A DNA stretch of 64,000 bases from Variovorax saccharolyticus (GCF_030316765.1 NZ_JASZYT010000007.1:248001-312000); one strand, 5' to 3'; positions 48,865 through 57,494 are shown, counted from the stretch's first letter. Numbers and translations are program-made. Notes: generated by a model not told the origin, from the sequence alone.

Positions 48865-49629
48865 CTAGCCGCGCCCGACGAAGGGCATGGCGCTGGCCAT
48901 GACGGTCATGTTCAGCACGTTGGCGCTCAACGGCAGCGCGGCGATGTGGCGCACCGCGTCGGCCACGTGCCTGGCGTCCATCATGGGTTCGGGCGCGACT
49001 GTGCCGTTGGCCTGCAGGACCCCGCGCGTCATCCGCTCGGACAACTCGGTCAGTGCATTCCCGATGTCGATCTGGCTGGCCACGATGCCGAATGCGCGGC
49101 CGTCCAGAGCCAGGGCCTTGGTCAGGCCCGACACCGCGTGCTTGCTGGCGGTGTAGGGCGCGGTGAAGGGACGCGGCGTGTGCGCCGAGATCGAGCCGTT
49201 GTTGATGATGCGTCCGCCCTGCGGCGACTGACGGCGCATCAGGCCGAAGGCAGCACGCGCGCACAGGAACACGCCGGTCACGTTGGTGTCGAGCACGCTG
49301 AACCATTTCTCCAGCGGCAGTTCGTCCATCGGCAGCGCCGGGGCGTTGACGCCGGCGTTGTTGAACAGCAGGTCCAGCCGGCCGAAGCGGCCTTCGATGG
49401 CGGCGAACAGCGCCTGCACGCTGTCGGGGTCGGTGACATCGGTGGGCACGGCCATGGCGATGAGGCCCCGCGTCTCGGCCTCGGCCGCCAGCGCCTGCAG
49501 GGGCTCGGCCCGACGGCCGGCCAGCACGACGGCCCAGCCGTCCTCCAGCAGTCCGAGGGCGGCGGTGCGGCCGATGCCGCTGCCGGCGCCGGTGACCAGG
49601 GCGATCTTCTTGGAAGTGGTTGCGCTCAA
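48865..49629 (-). CDS. Short-chain dehydrogenase/reductase
   Basis: The 254-residue SDR has the cofactor motif ALVTGAGSGIGRTAALGL, the NNAGV motif in LLFNNAGVNAPALP, the serine in INNGSISAHTP and the YxxxK in YTASKHAVSGLTKAL. The ARG in VVLAGRRAEP at the end of the second strand suggests preference for NADP. It is overlapped by the FAH-family gene (four bases), so they are translated together. Confidence 0.92.
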   Translation of the reverse strand: MSATTSKKIALVTGAGSGIGRTAALGLLEDGWAVVLAGRRAEPLQALAAEAETRGLIAMAVPTDVTDPDSVQALFAAIEGRFGRLDLLFNNAGVNAPALPMDELPLEKWFSVLDTNVTGVFLCARAAFGLMRRQSPQGGRIINNGSISAHTPRPFTAPYTASKHAVSGLTKALALDGRAFGIVASQIDIGNALTELSERMTRGVLQANGTVAPEPMMDARHVADAVRHIAALPLSANVLNMTVMASAMPFVGRG

Positions 49630-50372
49630 GGGAAAGTCTCCTGATGGGGTGATGCGGATGGGTGGACGGCAAGGATGGGCGCAGGCGCGCGGTCCACGGT
49701 CATGGCGATGCGGCCGATGTCCGCGACACCCGCGCTCAGGACATCGCCGGGCGCAAGCGGGCCCACGCCCGCAGGCGTGCCGGTGAAGATCAGGTCGCCG
49801 GGCGCAAGCGCGATCGACCTCGACAGCATGGCGACCAGTTCAGGCACCGGCCACAAGAGTTCGGACAAGTCGGCGCGCTGGCGCTCGATGCCGTTGACCG
49901 CCAGCCACACGGCCCCCTGCCTCGGGTGGCCGCAGGTCGCAGCCGGCACGATCGGCGTGCAGGGGGCCGAGTGGTCGAAGGCCTTGGCGGCCTCCCAAGG
50001 ACCACCGGCACGCTTGGCCTGCTGCTGCAGGTCGCGCCGCGTGAGATCCAGTCCGGCGGCATAGCCCCAGACGTGATGCGGCTCCACCTGCGCCGGGGCG
50101 ATGTCCCGTCCGCCGCGTCCGATGGCCACCACCATCTCGATCTCATGGCAGAAATCGCCGGTCCCCGGTGGCCAAGGCAGGAGGCCGTGCGCGGGCACGA
50201 CGGCGGTGGCGGGCTTCATGAACCAGGCGGGCATCTCCCGCGGCTTCGGCTCGCCGACGGCCCAGCTGTAGTTGCGGCCGATGCAAAACACGCGGCCCAC
50301 CGGAAAGGCCGCCGAGCTGCCCGCCACGGGCAGGCGCGTCGGTGCCGGCGCGGGGAAGACGAGATCGCTCAT
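49626..50372 (-). CDS. Fumarylacetoacetate hydrolase (FAH) family protein
   Basis: The 248-residue protein shows FCIGRNYSWAVGEPKPREMP and the metal-binding acidic residues in DFCHEIEMVVAIGRGG, DLTRRDLQQQAKRAGGPWEA and LIFTGTPAGVGPLAPGD. The family hydrolyses acylpyruvates or decarboxylates/hydrolyses related 2,4-dioxo acids in aromatic and sugar-acid breakdown. It lies between the SDR and the hydroxyacid dehydrogenase in a likely operon. Substrate unknown. Confidence 0.92.
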   Translation of the reverse strand: MSDLVFPAPAPTRLPVAGSSAAFPVGRVFCIGRNYSWAVGEPKPREMPAWFMKPATAVVPAHGLLPWPPGTGDFCHEIEMVVAIGRGGRDIAPAQVEPHHVWGYAAGLDLTRRDLQQQAKRAGGPWEAAKAFDHSAPCTPIVPAATCGHPRQGAVWLAVNGIERQRADLSELLWPVPELVAMLSRSIALAPGDLIFTGTPAGVGPLAPGDVLSAGVADIGRIAMTVDRAPAPILAVHPSASPHQETFP

Positions 50373-50390
50373 GTGGGCTCGCCCTGCGGC

Positions 50391-51344
50391 TCAGGTGGTG
50401 AGACTCATCGCGGGGCGTTCGCCTGCGAGGGCCTGGGCGATACCGGCCAGCACCATTTCGCCCATGGCGGTCCGGGTCTCCCAGGTGGCGCTGGCGCGGT
50501 GCGCCTGGAGGGTCACGCTGTCGGACTGGCGCAGCGCGAGCGGCACGCGGGGTTCGTCGACGAACACGTCGAGGCCCGCGCCGGCGATGCGACCGGCGGC
50601 AAGCGCTGCTGTCAGGTCGGCCTCGTTGACCAGGCGGCCGCGGGCGACGTTGACCAGGAAGCCGCGCGGTCCGAGCGCATCGAGCACCGCGGCGTCGACG
50701 ATGCCTTCGGCCGAGTCCGCCGCTGCGCACAGCACCAGCGCGTCGGAGTCGCGCGCGAGGTCCACCAGGCTGGGCACGAAGCGGTGCGCGATGTCGTCCA
50801 TGGCGCGCAGGTCGGTATAGCCGATCGGGCAGCCGAAGGCCGCCGCACGCAGCGCGACCGCACGCCCTACCCGCCCCATGCCGACGATGCCGACCCGCAT
50901 ACCGCTGAAACGGCGCGCCAGCGGGATGGCGCTGGGCTGCGGGAAGCGCTCCCATTGGCCGTCGCGCACGAAGCGGTCGCCGGCACACAGGTTCCGGCAG
51001 GCGGCGATCAGCAGGCCGATGGCAAGGTCGGCGACATCTTCGGTCAGCGCACCCAGGGTCGCGGTGACGGGCAGGCCGCGCTCCCGGCAATACGCGAGAT
51101 CGACCGCGTCGGTGCCGACGCCATTGACCGCCACGACCTTGATGCCGGGCAACTGCTCCAGCATGGCGCGCGAGATCCCGGTGTGGCCGCCGGTGATGAC
51201 GGCATCGATGGATGCGCCATGTTCGCGCAGCCAGCCTTGCGGGTCGCTGGCCTCGAAATACCTGTGGACGGTGTAGCGCGCGGCGAGTTCTTCGTTGATC
51301 TCGGGGATCAGGATCGGGTTGAGTTGCAGGACCTGGGGTTTCAT
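50391..51344 (-). CDS. D-2-hydroxyacid dehydrogenase
   Basis: The 317-residue NAD(P)-dependent enzyme has the Rossmann motif VGIVGMGRVGRAVALRAAAF and VNVARGRLVNEADLTAAL (catalytic Arg near the ARG motif). EPRVP carries the catalytic Glu. The catalytic His lies in LQAHRASATWETR. It reduces glyoxylate, hydroxypyruvate or a similar 2-oxoacid. It is the first gene of the minus-strand cluster; its start is 77 bases from the HTH-citrate synthase gene, and the repeats between them could control both. Confidence 0.92.
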   Translation of the reverse strand: MKPQVLQLNPILIPEINEELAARYTVHRYFEASDPQGWLREHGASIDAVITGGHTGISRAMLEQLPGIKVVAVNGVGTDAVDLAYCRERGLPVTATLGALTEDVADLAIGLLIAACRNLCAGDRFVRDGQWERFPQPSAIPLARRFSGMRVGIVGMGRVGRAVALRAAAFGCPIGYTDLRAMDDIAHRFVPSLVDLARDSDALVLCAAADSAEGIVDAAVLDALGPRGFLVNVARGRLVNEADLTAALAAGRIAGAGLDVFVDEPRVPLALRQSDSVTLQAHRASATWETRTAMGEMVLAGIAQALAGERPAMSLTT

Positions 51345-51357
51345 GCCTGCATGCTAG

Positions 51358-51400
51358 TTAATCGTTGATTTAATCGTCAATCTTGATGTATAAAATCAAC
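51358..51400. promoter_or_regulatory. Operator/promoter between the hydroxyacid dehydrogenase and HTH-citrate synthase genes
   Basis: TTGATT (51366-51371) and TATAAA (51389-51394) are spaced by 17 bases and face the HTH-citrate synthase gene. The same stretch contains TTAATCGT twice, 12 bases apart (51358-51365 and 51370-51377), and the inverted pair GTTGATTT (51364-51371) and AAATCAAC (51393-51400). Binding there would cover both promoter boxes, so autoregulation is likely. Confidence 0.7.
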
Positions 51401-51420
51401 ATAAAACTTCTTCCCCGGCC

Positions 51421-52584
51421 ATGGCATCCTGGATTTCGATGAGCGAGGCATGCGAGCGCCTCGGCGTGCAAGCGCAGACCGTCTACGCCTACGTGAGCCG
51501 CGGCAAGCTCGAAGTCATGCCCGACCCGACCGACACCCGCCGCAGCCTCTACCGCGCCGAGGATGTCGCCGGCCTCGCCCGGCGCAAGCAGGCCGGCCGC
51601 AAGCACGAGACACTGGCCGCCAACACGCTGTTCGGCTCGGAGCCCAGCATTCCGACCGCGCTCTGCGCCTTCTTTCGCGGCCGCCCCTACTACCGGGGCC
51701 AGGATGCCGTGGCCCTCGCCCGGTCGGCCGACCTGGAAGACGTGGCCCAGCTGTTGTGGGACGCCGGGCAGGCCGTCGACTTCTCGTGCGCGACGCCGAT
51801 GCGCGCCGACAAGCCCGGGCGCGTCGCCGCCTTCACCTTCCTGGCCGGCATGGCGGCCGCGGGGCATTCCACGCGGGGACGCCTGACCCGGGTGCTGCAC
51901 GCCGAGGGCCAGGGCCTGGTGGGCCAGCTGGCAACCGAGTTCGGTGCCCGGCCCGGACAGCAGCCCCTGCATCTGCGCTTCGCCAAAGGCTGGAAGCAAT
52001 CGGCCCAGGTGGCGGAGCTGCTGCGCACGGCGATGGTCTTGCTGGTCGACCACGAGCTGACCAGTTCGGCATTCGTGGCCCGCATCGCGGCCTCGACCGG
52101 CGCCTCGCTGCCGGCCTGCCTTCTGGCCGGCCTCACCACGCTGTCGGGTCCCCTGCATGGCGATGCCTCGGGCCGGGTCCAGGCGCTCTTCAGCGAAGTG
52201 GAGCGCCTCGGCGATGACCAGGTGGTGGCCCACTACCTGTCGACCGGCCTGCCACTGGCAGGATTCGGCCACCACCTCTATCCCGACGGCGATCCGCGCG
52301 CGGCCGCCCTGCTGGCGTTGTTCGAACCTCCGGAGGCGATCGCGCGCTTCATCGAGAAGGTCACGCAGCTGACCGGCCTGCAGCCCAATATCGACGTCGC
52401 CCTGGCGGCCCTGGTGGCGCACCATCGGCTGCCCGCCGATGCGGCCTTCGGCCTGTTCGCCACGGCGCGCAGCGTGGGGCTGCTGGCACACAGCCTCGAG
52501 CAGTTGGGCGTGGCGCAGGTGATCCGGCCGCGCGGGCGCTATGTGGGGCCGATGCCCGATACGGCGCAGGCGGCCGCCACCTGA
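51421..52584 (+). CDS. Helix-turn-helix/citrate synthase fusion protein
   Basis: The 387-residue protein begins with a MerR/excisionase-type helix-turn-helix (SMSEACERLGVQAQTVYAYV to SLYRAEDVAGLARR, residues 6-55) followed by a complete citrate synthase fold. Active-site residues are present: His246 in SGPLHGDAS, His284 in GFGHHLYPDGDPR, Asp325 in PNIDVALAAL, and the final RPRGRYVGP. It could be an enzyme, a regulator sensing an acyl-CoA or oxoacid, or both. It is divergent from a Bug/SDR/FAH/hydroxyacid dehydrogenase cluster. The ATG at 51421 is about 20 bases from the predicted transcription start. Confidence 0.88.
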   Translation: MASWISMSEACERLGVQAQTVYAYVSRGKLEVMPDPTDTRRSLYRAEDVAGLARRKQAGRKHETLAANTLFGSEPSIPTALCAFFRGRPYYRGQDAVALARSADLEDVAQLLWDAGQAVDFSCATPMRADKPGRVAAFTFLAGMAAAGHSTRGRLTRVLHAEGQGLVGQLATEFGARPGQQPLHLRFAKGWKQSAQVAELLRTAMVLLVDHELTSSAFVARIAASTGASLPACLLAGLTTLSGPLHGDASGRVQALFSEVERLGDDQVVAHYLSTGLPLAGFGHHLYPDGDPRAAALLALFEPPEAIARFIEKVTQLTGLQPNIDVALAALVAHHRLPADAAFGLFATARSVGLLAHSLEQLGVAQVIRPRGRYVGPMPDTAQAAAT

Positions 52585-52597
52585 GCGCGGGGCGCGC

Positions 52598-53299
52598 TCA
52601 GTAGTTGAGACTGGGGTACCAATCGCTGCCGCGCCCCCCGGGCGTCAGGTCGAGCACCGACCACAGCGAAGCGATGTCGGGGGCGTCCCGCGGGTCCTGT
52701 CCGGGGTCCGCCATCTCGCGGGTCATCTCGGCCGCCCAGAAAAGCCGCACCTCGTCGCCTTCGCGGCGGTAGACCACCAGGGCCGGGTATTCGCTCCCGT
52801 CGGGGGTCAGCAGGCCGAGGTCGTTGGCGTAGTCGTCGCCGATGGTCTGCACGAAGTTCAGGTCGCGCCAACCGCGCTCCTGCGCGAACGCGAACTGACG
52901 ATCCACCGGCGAGCGACCCAGGATCTTGAGCGCCACCCGCTGCTTGATGTCGGCCGCATTGCCGTTCACCGCGCCGAGCCAGTTGGTGCACATGGGGCAC
53001 GGCCTTTCGCGCTGCGGCCCGTACATCCAGAAGTAGGTGACGAGCGTGTCCTTGTCGCCGAAGAGATCGCGCAGTCCCACCTCGAACGCCTGCTCGTCCT
53101 TGAAGCGGTAGTCCTTCTCGATCACGGGCCCGGGGGGCAGCGCGCGGCGCTGCTCGACCAGCCGCGTCATGTGGCGGCGAAACTCGATCTCTTCGGCCAG
53201 CAGGGCCTTGCGCGCGGCGTCGTAGGCGGCGGACGCGCCGGGGAATGGCGTCCTGGCCTTCTGCGCGAGTTCTGCCGCAGGGATGAGGTGGTCTTGCAT
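52598..53299 (-). CDS. DUF899 family thioredoxin-like protein
   Basis: The 233-residue protein has the DUF899 pattern: EIEFRRHMTRLVEQRRALPP near the N-terminus, then YFWMYGPQRERPCPMCTNWL, with a CPMC site in the place of a thioredoxin CxxC. RDLNFVQTIGDDYANDLGL and the family-typical end GRGSDWYPSLNY follow. Function unknown; thioredoxin-fold redox activity is inferred from the CxxC. It is divergent from the DUF1835 gene over 247 bases, which hold a possible -10 (TAGAAT, 53423-53428) facing right. Confidence 0.87.
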   Translation of the reverse strand: MQDHLIPAAELAQKARTPFPGASAAYDAARKALLAEEIEFRRHMTRLVEQRRALPPGPVIEKDYRFKDEQAFEVGLRDLFGDKDTLVTYFWMYGPQRERPCPMCTNWLGAVNGNAADIKQRVALKILGRSPVDRQFAFAQERGWRDLNFVQTIGDDYANDLGLLTPDGSEYPALVVYRREGDEVRLFWAAEMTREMADPGQDPRDAPDIASLWSVLDLTPGGRGSDWYPSLNY

Positions 53300-53546
53300 G
53301 CATTGCTCCTGGAATCGTTTTGCGTGGGACGCGCCCGATCAGCAAAGTGCAGCAGGCGACTGCGGATGCGGGTAGGCCAAGCCGCGTGAGGCATGCAGGC
53401 GGCCTCCTGCAAGGCCTCTGTTTAGAATCCGCGCTGGCGTTCTCCACGCCTCCCGTCCGCGGAAAGGGCTGCGCCCAGGTTCGAACCCGAATCGCATTCC
53501 ATGCGACTCCCGGCCTCCAGCGGACACGGCCGACACCGGAGATCGT

Positions 53547-54809
53547 ATGTCCAGCGAACATCGCAGTTCGGCCCACAGCGGCCACATCAACCTCGAGCAG
53601 CAACGCAAGCGCGCCAAGGAGCTTCTGCTGCGGCTCAAGGACGGCTCGGCGCTCGCCGAGCTGGCCCTCCTCGCACGCCAGGCGCCCCTGCCAGCGGTAC
53701 CTCGACTGGCCGACGCGCAATGGCTGATCGCGCGCGAGCACGGCTTTGCGAGCTGGCCCAGGCTCAAGGCCCATGCCGATGCGGTCGATTTCGCGGCCCG
53801 GCATCCCAGCTTCGCGGCCGACGACGAGGCCGGCACGCAGCACTGGCGCTGCGGCAACGACATCGCCCACTCGCTGCAGCTCGCCGGCTTTCGCGGCGAG
53901 TTCCACATGTTCGCGGATCCTCTGTGCATGGGGCCGGCGCCGGAGCTGCCGGAGGCCGAGTTCCTGGCCCTCCGCAGCGCCTTCGTGAGCAGCGCTTTCG
54001 GCATGCCGATCGCCGACGCGCAGCGCCGCATGCAGGATGAATATCGCGGCCTGGCGCGCATCGGCGAAGCCAGGCGGGCGGTGCTCTGGTGCGACGCCGA
54101 CGCCTACGACCAGTTGTTCCTGATCGCGGTGCTGGCCGGACTGACGACGCCGCCCGAGAAGCTGGAGCTGATCGAAGTCGACCGCATCCCCAGCGTCGAA
54201 CGCTTCATCGGCATCGGCCAGTTGGCGCCCGATCTGCTCGCTTGGCTGTGGCCCCAGCGCCGTCCGCTCGGCGCCGATGCGCTGGCACTGGCGCGCCGCG
54301 CCTGGAAGGCCTACCGCGCGCCCTCGCCAGAGGCCTGGGCCGAGATCGCCGCGGGCGAAACGCCCTCGCTGCCGTTCCTGGCACCGGCGTTGCGGCGCCA
54401 ACTGCTGGAGCTGCCTTCGCTGCGCGATGGACTGTCGCTGACCGAACGGCTGGTGCTGCAGATCGTCGACGAGCTCGGCCGGCCCACGCTGGGCCAGGTC
54501 TTCGCCGAGTCGCATGGCCACCGCGAACCGCTGCCCTTTCTCGGGGACCTGATGTTCCATGTGCTGGTGCGCGCCTTGATCGACGCACCCGCGCCGCTGC
54601 TGCGCGAGTTCGATGCTCACCTGGACTGGCCCCGGCGGCCGCTCGAACTGACTGCGCTGGGCCGGCGCATCCTCGCCGGCGAGGCCTGCTGGACCGACCA
54701 TGCAGCCGCCGCGCGCTGGGTCGGCGGCGTGCGCATCGAGCCCGGCCGCCCCCACTGGGCGATCGACGAGCGGCTGGTGCCGAGGTGGCGTTCATCCGGC
54801 GCTCGATGA
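53547..54809 (+). CDS. DUF1835 domain protein
   Basis: The 420-residue soluble protein has a short N-terminal motif ADAQWLIAREHGFASWPRLK, the ankyrin-like lead-in found in several bacterial stress proteins. The DUF1835 region runs from HWRCGNDIAHSLQLAGFRGE to FHMFADPLCMGPAPELPEAE, with VLWCDADAYDQLFLIAVLAG further on. No enzymatic role is known. The ATG follows GGAG by four bases. It is followed by a DUF1801 gene 82 bases downstream. Confidence 0.82.
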   Translation: MSSEHRSSAHSGHINLEQQRKRAKELLLRLKDGSALAELALLARQAPLPAVPRLADAQWLIAREHGFASWPRLKAHADAVDFAARHPSFAADDEAGTQHWRCGNDIAHSLQLAGFRGEFHMFADPLCMGPAPELPEAEFLALRSAFVSSAFGMPIADAQRRMQDEYRGLARIGEARRAVLWCDADAYDQLFLIAVLAGLTTPPEKLELIEVDRIPSVERFIGIGQLAPDLLAWLWPQRRPLGADALALARRAWKAYRAPSPEAWAEIAAGETPSLPFLAPALRRQLLELPSLRDGLSLTERLVLQIVDELGRPTLGQVFAESHGHREPLPFLGDLMFHVLVRALIDAPAPLLREFDAHLDWPRRPLELTALGRRILAGEACWTDHAAAARWVGGVRIEPGRPHWAIDERLVPRWRSSGAR

Positions 54810-54891
54810 CGTCACGTTCTTGATCTTGCGCCGAGGCGGGCTATCCTCCGGTGCCTTCAAAGGGACTCCACGGAAATTGCAAGGCGGACAC

Positions 54892-55311
54892 ATGACCCAG
54901 TCGGACAAGAACCCAGGCCAGTCGGCATCGGAACTCATCTCCCGAAGAATCGCGGAGCTCGGGGATTGGCGCGGCCAGACCCTGGGCAGGATGCGCAAGC
55001 TGATCCACGAAGCGGTGCCGGAAGTCGTCGAGGAGTGGAAGTGGATGGGCACGCCGGTGTGGTCGCACGACGGCATCCTGTGCACCGGCGAGTCCTACAA
55101 GGACAAGGTGAAGCTCACCTTCGCCAAGGGCGCGGCGCTGAAGGATCCGAGCCATCTCTTCAACGCCAGCCTCGACGGCAATGTCCGCCGCGCGATCGAC
55201 ATCCACGAAGCGGACGAAGTCGACGAGCCCGCCTTCAAGGCCCTCATGCGCGAGGCGGCCGCACTCAACAGTGCCGGCAAGGCGAAGGCGTCGAAGAAGC
55301 CGAAGTCCTGA
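54892..55311 (+). CDS. DUF1801 (YdhG-like) protein
   Basis: The 139-residue protein has the YdhG/DUF1801 fold markers: LGRMRKLIHEAVPEVVEEWK, the W-rich KWMGTPVWSHDGILCTGE and KVKLTFAKGAALKD. It ends with a Lys-rich tail (KAKASKKPKS). These proteins are related to the frataxin-like/YdeI group; no reaction is known. It converges on a second DUF1801 gene. Confidence 0.87.
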   Translation: MTQSDKNPGQSASELISRRIAELGDWRGQTLGRMRKLIHEAVPEVVEEWKWMGTPVWSHDGILCTGESYKDKVKLTFAKGAALKDPSHLFNASLDGNVRRAIDIHEADEVDEPAFKALMREAAALNSAGKAKASKKPKS

Positions 55312-55328
55312 AGCCTGCGGGTGCGGAT

Positions 55329-55754
55329 TCACCAGAAGGCGTCGTCTTCGCGTTCCGCCACGACCCGGACACGGTACGTGGCGATCCTGCGGATCAGGTC
55401 CTCGGGCAGGCTCTGGGCGTAGGGAATCTTCAGCATGCCCTTGGTGGTCTTGTGCGCTTCCAGTTCCTTGCCGAACGCCGCCAGGCCCGACTCGGTGGGC
55501 GCGAAGTTGAGGTGCGCCTTGTGCGCCGAGAACGCGAACAGGAAGCGCGGCTCGACGAAGAAAGGGGTTCCCCACTTGATCGCCTCCTCGGCTTGCGGCG
55601 CGACCTCCTTGAGGATCGCGTACAGCCGGCGCAGATGCGGCTGGCCCTCGCGCGGCGCAGCCCGGATGTAGGCGGCGATGGAGGTCGGATGCTTGACTGC
55701 CGCCTTCTTGGGTTGAACACGGACGCCTGGCGTCATCGGCTGTTGGTTGCTCAT
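55329..55754 (-). CDS. DUF1801 (YdeI-like) protein
   Basis: The 141-residue protein resembles its convergent neighbour: LRRLYAILKEVAPQAEEAIK, WGTPFFVEPRFLFAFSAHKA and HKTTKGMLKIPYAQSLPEDL, with a basic N-terminal extension. It is likely a paralogue of the neighbouring protein, though the identity is modest. It follows the IclR gene and may be co-transcribed with it (seven bases between). Confidence 0.87.
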   Translation of the reverse strand: MSNQQPMTPGVRVQPKKAAVKHPTSIAAYIRAAPREGQPHLRRLYAILKEVAPQAEEAIKWGTPFFVEPRFLFAFSAHKAHLNFAPTESGLAAFGKELEAHKTTKGMLKIPYAQSLPEDLIRRIATYRVRVVAEREDDAFW

Positions 55755-55761
55755 GCTCGTA

Positions 55762-56550
55762 TCAGCGCATCGCGCGCGCAATCCCCTGCGCCGCGATGCG
55801 CAGCTTGTCCAGCTGCTGCAGCGCCTGCGGCAGCGGCATGCGCACCGCCGGCGCCTGAAGCGCCACGGCGCAGCGCACCGGGCCGTGGGCGTCGTCGCGC
55901 ACCGGCACCGCGACGCACACGAGGCCGTCGATGAATTCCTCGGCATCGACCGAATGGCCGTCCTGCCGGATGCGCTCGAGTTCGCCCTCGAGCGCCTCGC
56001 GCGATCCGAGCGTGTGGGCGGTGTAGCGCTGGTAGCCGAGCCCGTCGAGCAGCCGCTCGCGCTGCGGCTTCGGCAGGTGCGCCAGGAACAGCTTGCCGCT
56101 GGCCGAGCAATGCAGCGGCACGCGCGAGCCGGGCCCGAGCTCGAGCCGCAGCGGGAAGGCGGTCTCGACGCGGTCGAGGTAGATCACCTCGGCGCCCGAC
56201 AGCGCCGTGAGGTTGCAGGTCTCGCCGACATCGGCCACCAGCTGGCGCAGCACCGCGTGCCTCACGCCGGTCGAGGAACTGCTGCGAAGCACGGTCTCGG
56301 CGAAGCGCATCAGGCGCGGCGTGATCGCATAGCGCCGGCCATCGCCTCCGCGCGCCAGCAAGCCGCCGACCTCCAGCTGCTGCAGCATCCGGTGCACCGA
56401 AGGCTTGGGCTGGCCGCTCAGGCGCACGATGTCGACCAGGGTCTGCGGCTCGGACGCGGAGCACACCAGTTCCAGCAATTGCAGCAGGCGCAGCCCCGGA
56501 GTGGCAGCCTGTTCGGTCTCCTCGGAGGGAGGAATCTCTGAATAAACCAT
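55762..56550 (-). CDS. IclR family transcriptional regulator
   Basis: The protein of about 262 residues has an N-terminal winged helix (LRLLQLLELVCSASEPQTLV, LSGQPKPSVHRMLQQLEVGG). The IclR effector domain follows (GETCNLTALSGAEVIYLDRV, PLHCSASGKLFLAHL, GLVCVAVPVRDDAHGPV). The double ATG at 56550/56553 offers two starts one codon apart. It is divergent from a five-gene run with a flavin monooxygenase, which it most likely controls through palindromes overlapping its own start. Confidence 0.92.
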   Translation of the reverse strand: MVYSEIPPSEETEQAATPGLRLLQLLELVCSASEPQTLVDIVRLSGQPKPSVHRMLQQLEVGGLLARGGDGRRYAITPRLMRFAETVLRSSSSTGVRHAVLRQLVADVGETCNLTALSGAEVIYLDRVETAFPLRLELGPGSRVPLHCSASGKLFLAHLPKPQRERLLDGLGYQRYTAHTLGSREALEGELERIRQDGHSVDAEEFIDGLVCVAVPVRDDAHGPVRCAVALQAPAVRMPLPQALQQLDKLRIAAQGIARAMR

Positions 56551-56553
56551 CAT

Positions 56554-56597
56554 AAATCTCGAAAAACGAGACGATCGAAACAATAATTCCGAGATTT
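56554..56597. promoter_or_regulatory. Palindromic operator of the IclR regulator
   Basis: AAATCTCG (56554-56561) and CGAGATTT (56590-56597) are inverted copies 28 bases apart. Between them, CTCG (56558-56561) pairs with CGAG (56567-56570) around AAAAA. They lie in the intergenic region between the IclR gene and the SDR gene. Confidence 0.6.
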
Positions 56598-56642
56598 TGC
56601 CGCAGATTCGCTAAAGTACCCAGCGGTGACATTGCGATTCCG

Positions 56643-57494
56643 ATGAATTTTCCTCTAGACAACCTGGTGATCACAGGCGCCTGCGGCGGCCTGGGCCGCG
56701 CCTTGGCGGCGCAGGCGCTGGGCCGTGGGGCCAAGGTCGCGCTGGTCGGGCTCGATCGCGCCACGCTCGAAACGCTGGCCGCGACCGCGCCGGGGCGCTG
56801 CATCGTCTATACGCCCGACGTCAGCGACAGCGTCGCGATGCAAGCCATGGCCGAAGACTGGGCCAGCCGCTTCGGCACGCCCGACGCCGTGATCGCCAAC
56901 GCCGGCGTGGCCGGCGGCTTCGACACCGCGCAGGCTTCCGACCTGGCGGTGTTCCGCCGCATCCTCGAGATCAACCTGCTCGGCGTCGCCACCACCTTCC
57001 AGCCCTTCGTCGCGCCGATGCGCGAGCGCGGCCGGGGCATGCTCGCCGGCATCGCGAGCCTGGCCGGCCGCCGCGGCCTGCCAGGCAACGGCGCCTACTG
57101 CGCCAGCAAGGGCGGCCTGATCCGCTACCTCGAGAGCCTGCGGGCCGAACTGCGCACCAGCGGCGTCGGCGTCTGCACCGTGAGCCCGGGCTACCTGCGC
57201 ACCGCGCTGACCGCCGGCAACCGCTTCGCGATGCCGGGACTGATGGCGCCCGAAGCCGCGGCCAGCGCCATCCTGCACGCGCTCGCGCAAGGGCAGGAGC
57301 AGCTGGTGCTGCCGCGCCGCCTGGGCTGGCTGTCGAGTGCGCTCGGCCTGCTGCCCGACGCCTGGCACGACGCCCTGCTGCTGCGCCAGCCGCGCAAGCC
57401 GCGCGCGGGCGATCCCGGCGCGACGCCGATCCCGGGCCTGTCCGCCGATGCGGCGCCCCGCGTGCCCACACCCAACGAACCCAGCGCGCGCTGA
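56643..57494 (+). CDS. Short-chain dehydrogenase/reductase
   Basis: The 283-residue SDR has the cofactor motif LVITGACGGLGRALAAQALG, AVIANAGVAGGFD in the NNAG position (NAGV), the serine in AGIASLAGRRG and the YxxxK in NGAYCASKGGLIRYL. It is first in a run with a flavin monooxygenase, BASS transporter, epimerase and DMT exporter, spaced by 0 to 34 bases. It may oxidise an alcohol to the ketone or aldehyde later handled by the monooxygenase. Substrate unknown. Confidence 0.92.
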   Translation: MNFPLDNLVITGACGGLGRALAAQALGRGAKVALVGLDRATLETLAATAPGRCIVYTPDVSDSVAMQAMAEDWASRFGTPDAVIANAGVAGGFDTAQASDLAVFRRILEINLLGVATTFQPFVAPMRERGRGMLAGIASLAGRRGLPGNGAYCASKGGLIRYLESLRAELRTSGVGVCTVSPGYLRTALTAGNRFAMPGLMAPEAAASAILHALAQGQEQLVLPRRLGWLSSALGLLPDAWHDALLLRQPRKPRAGDPGATPIPGLSADAAPRVPTPNEPSAR

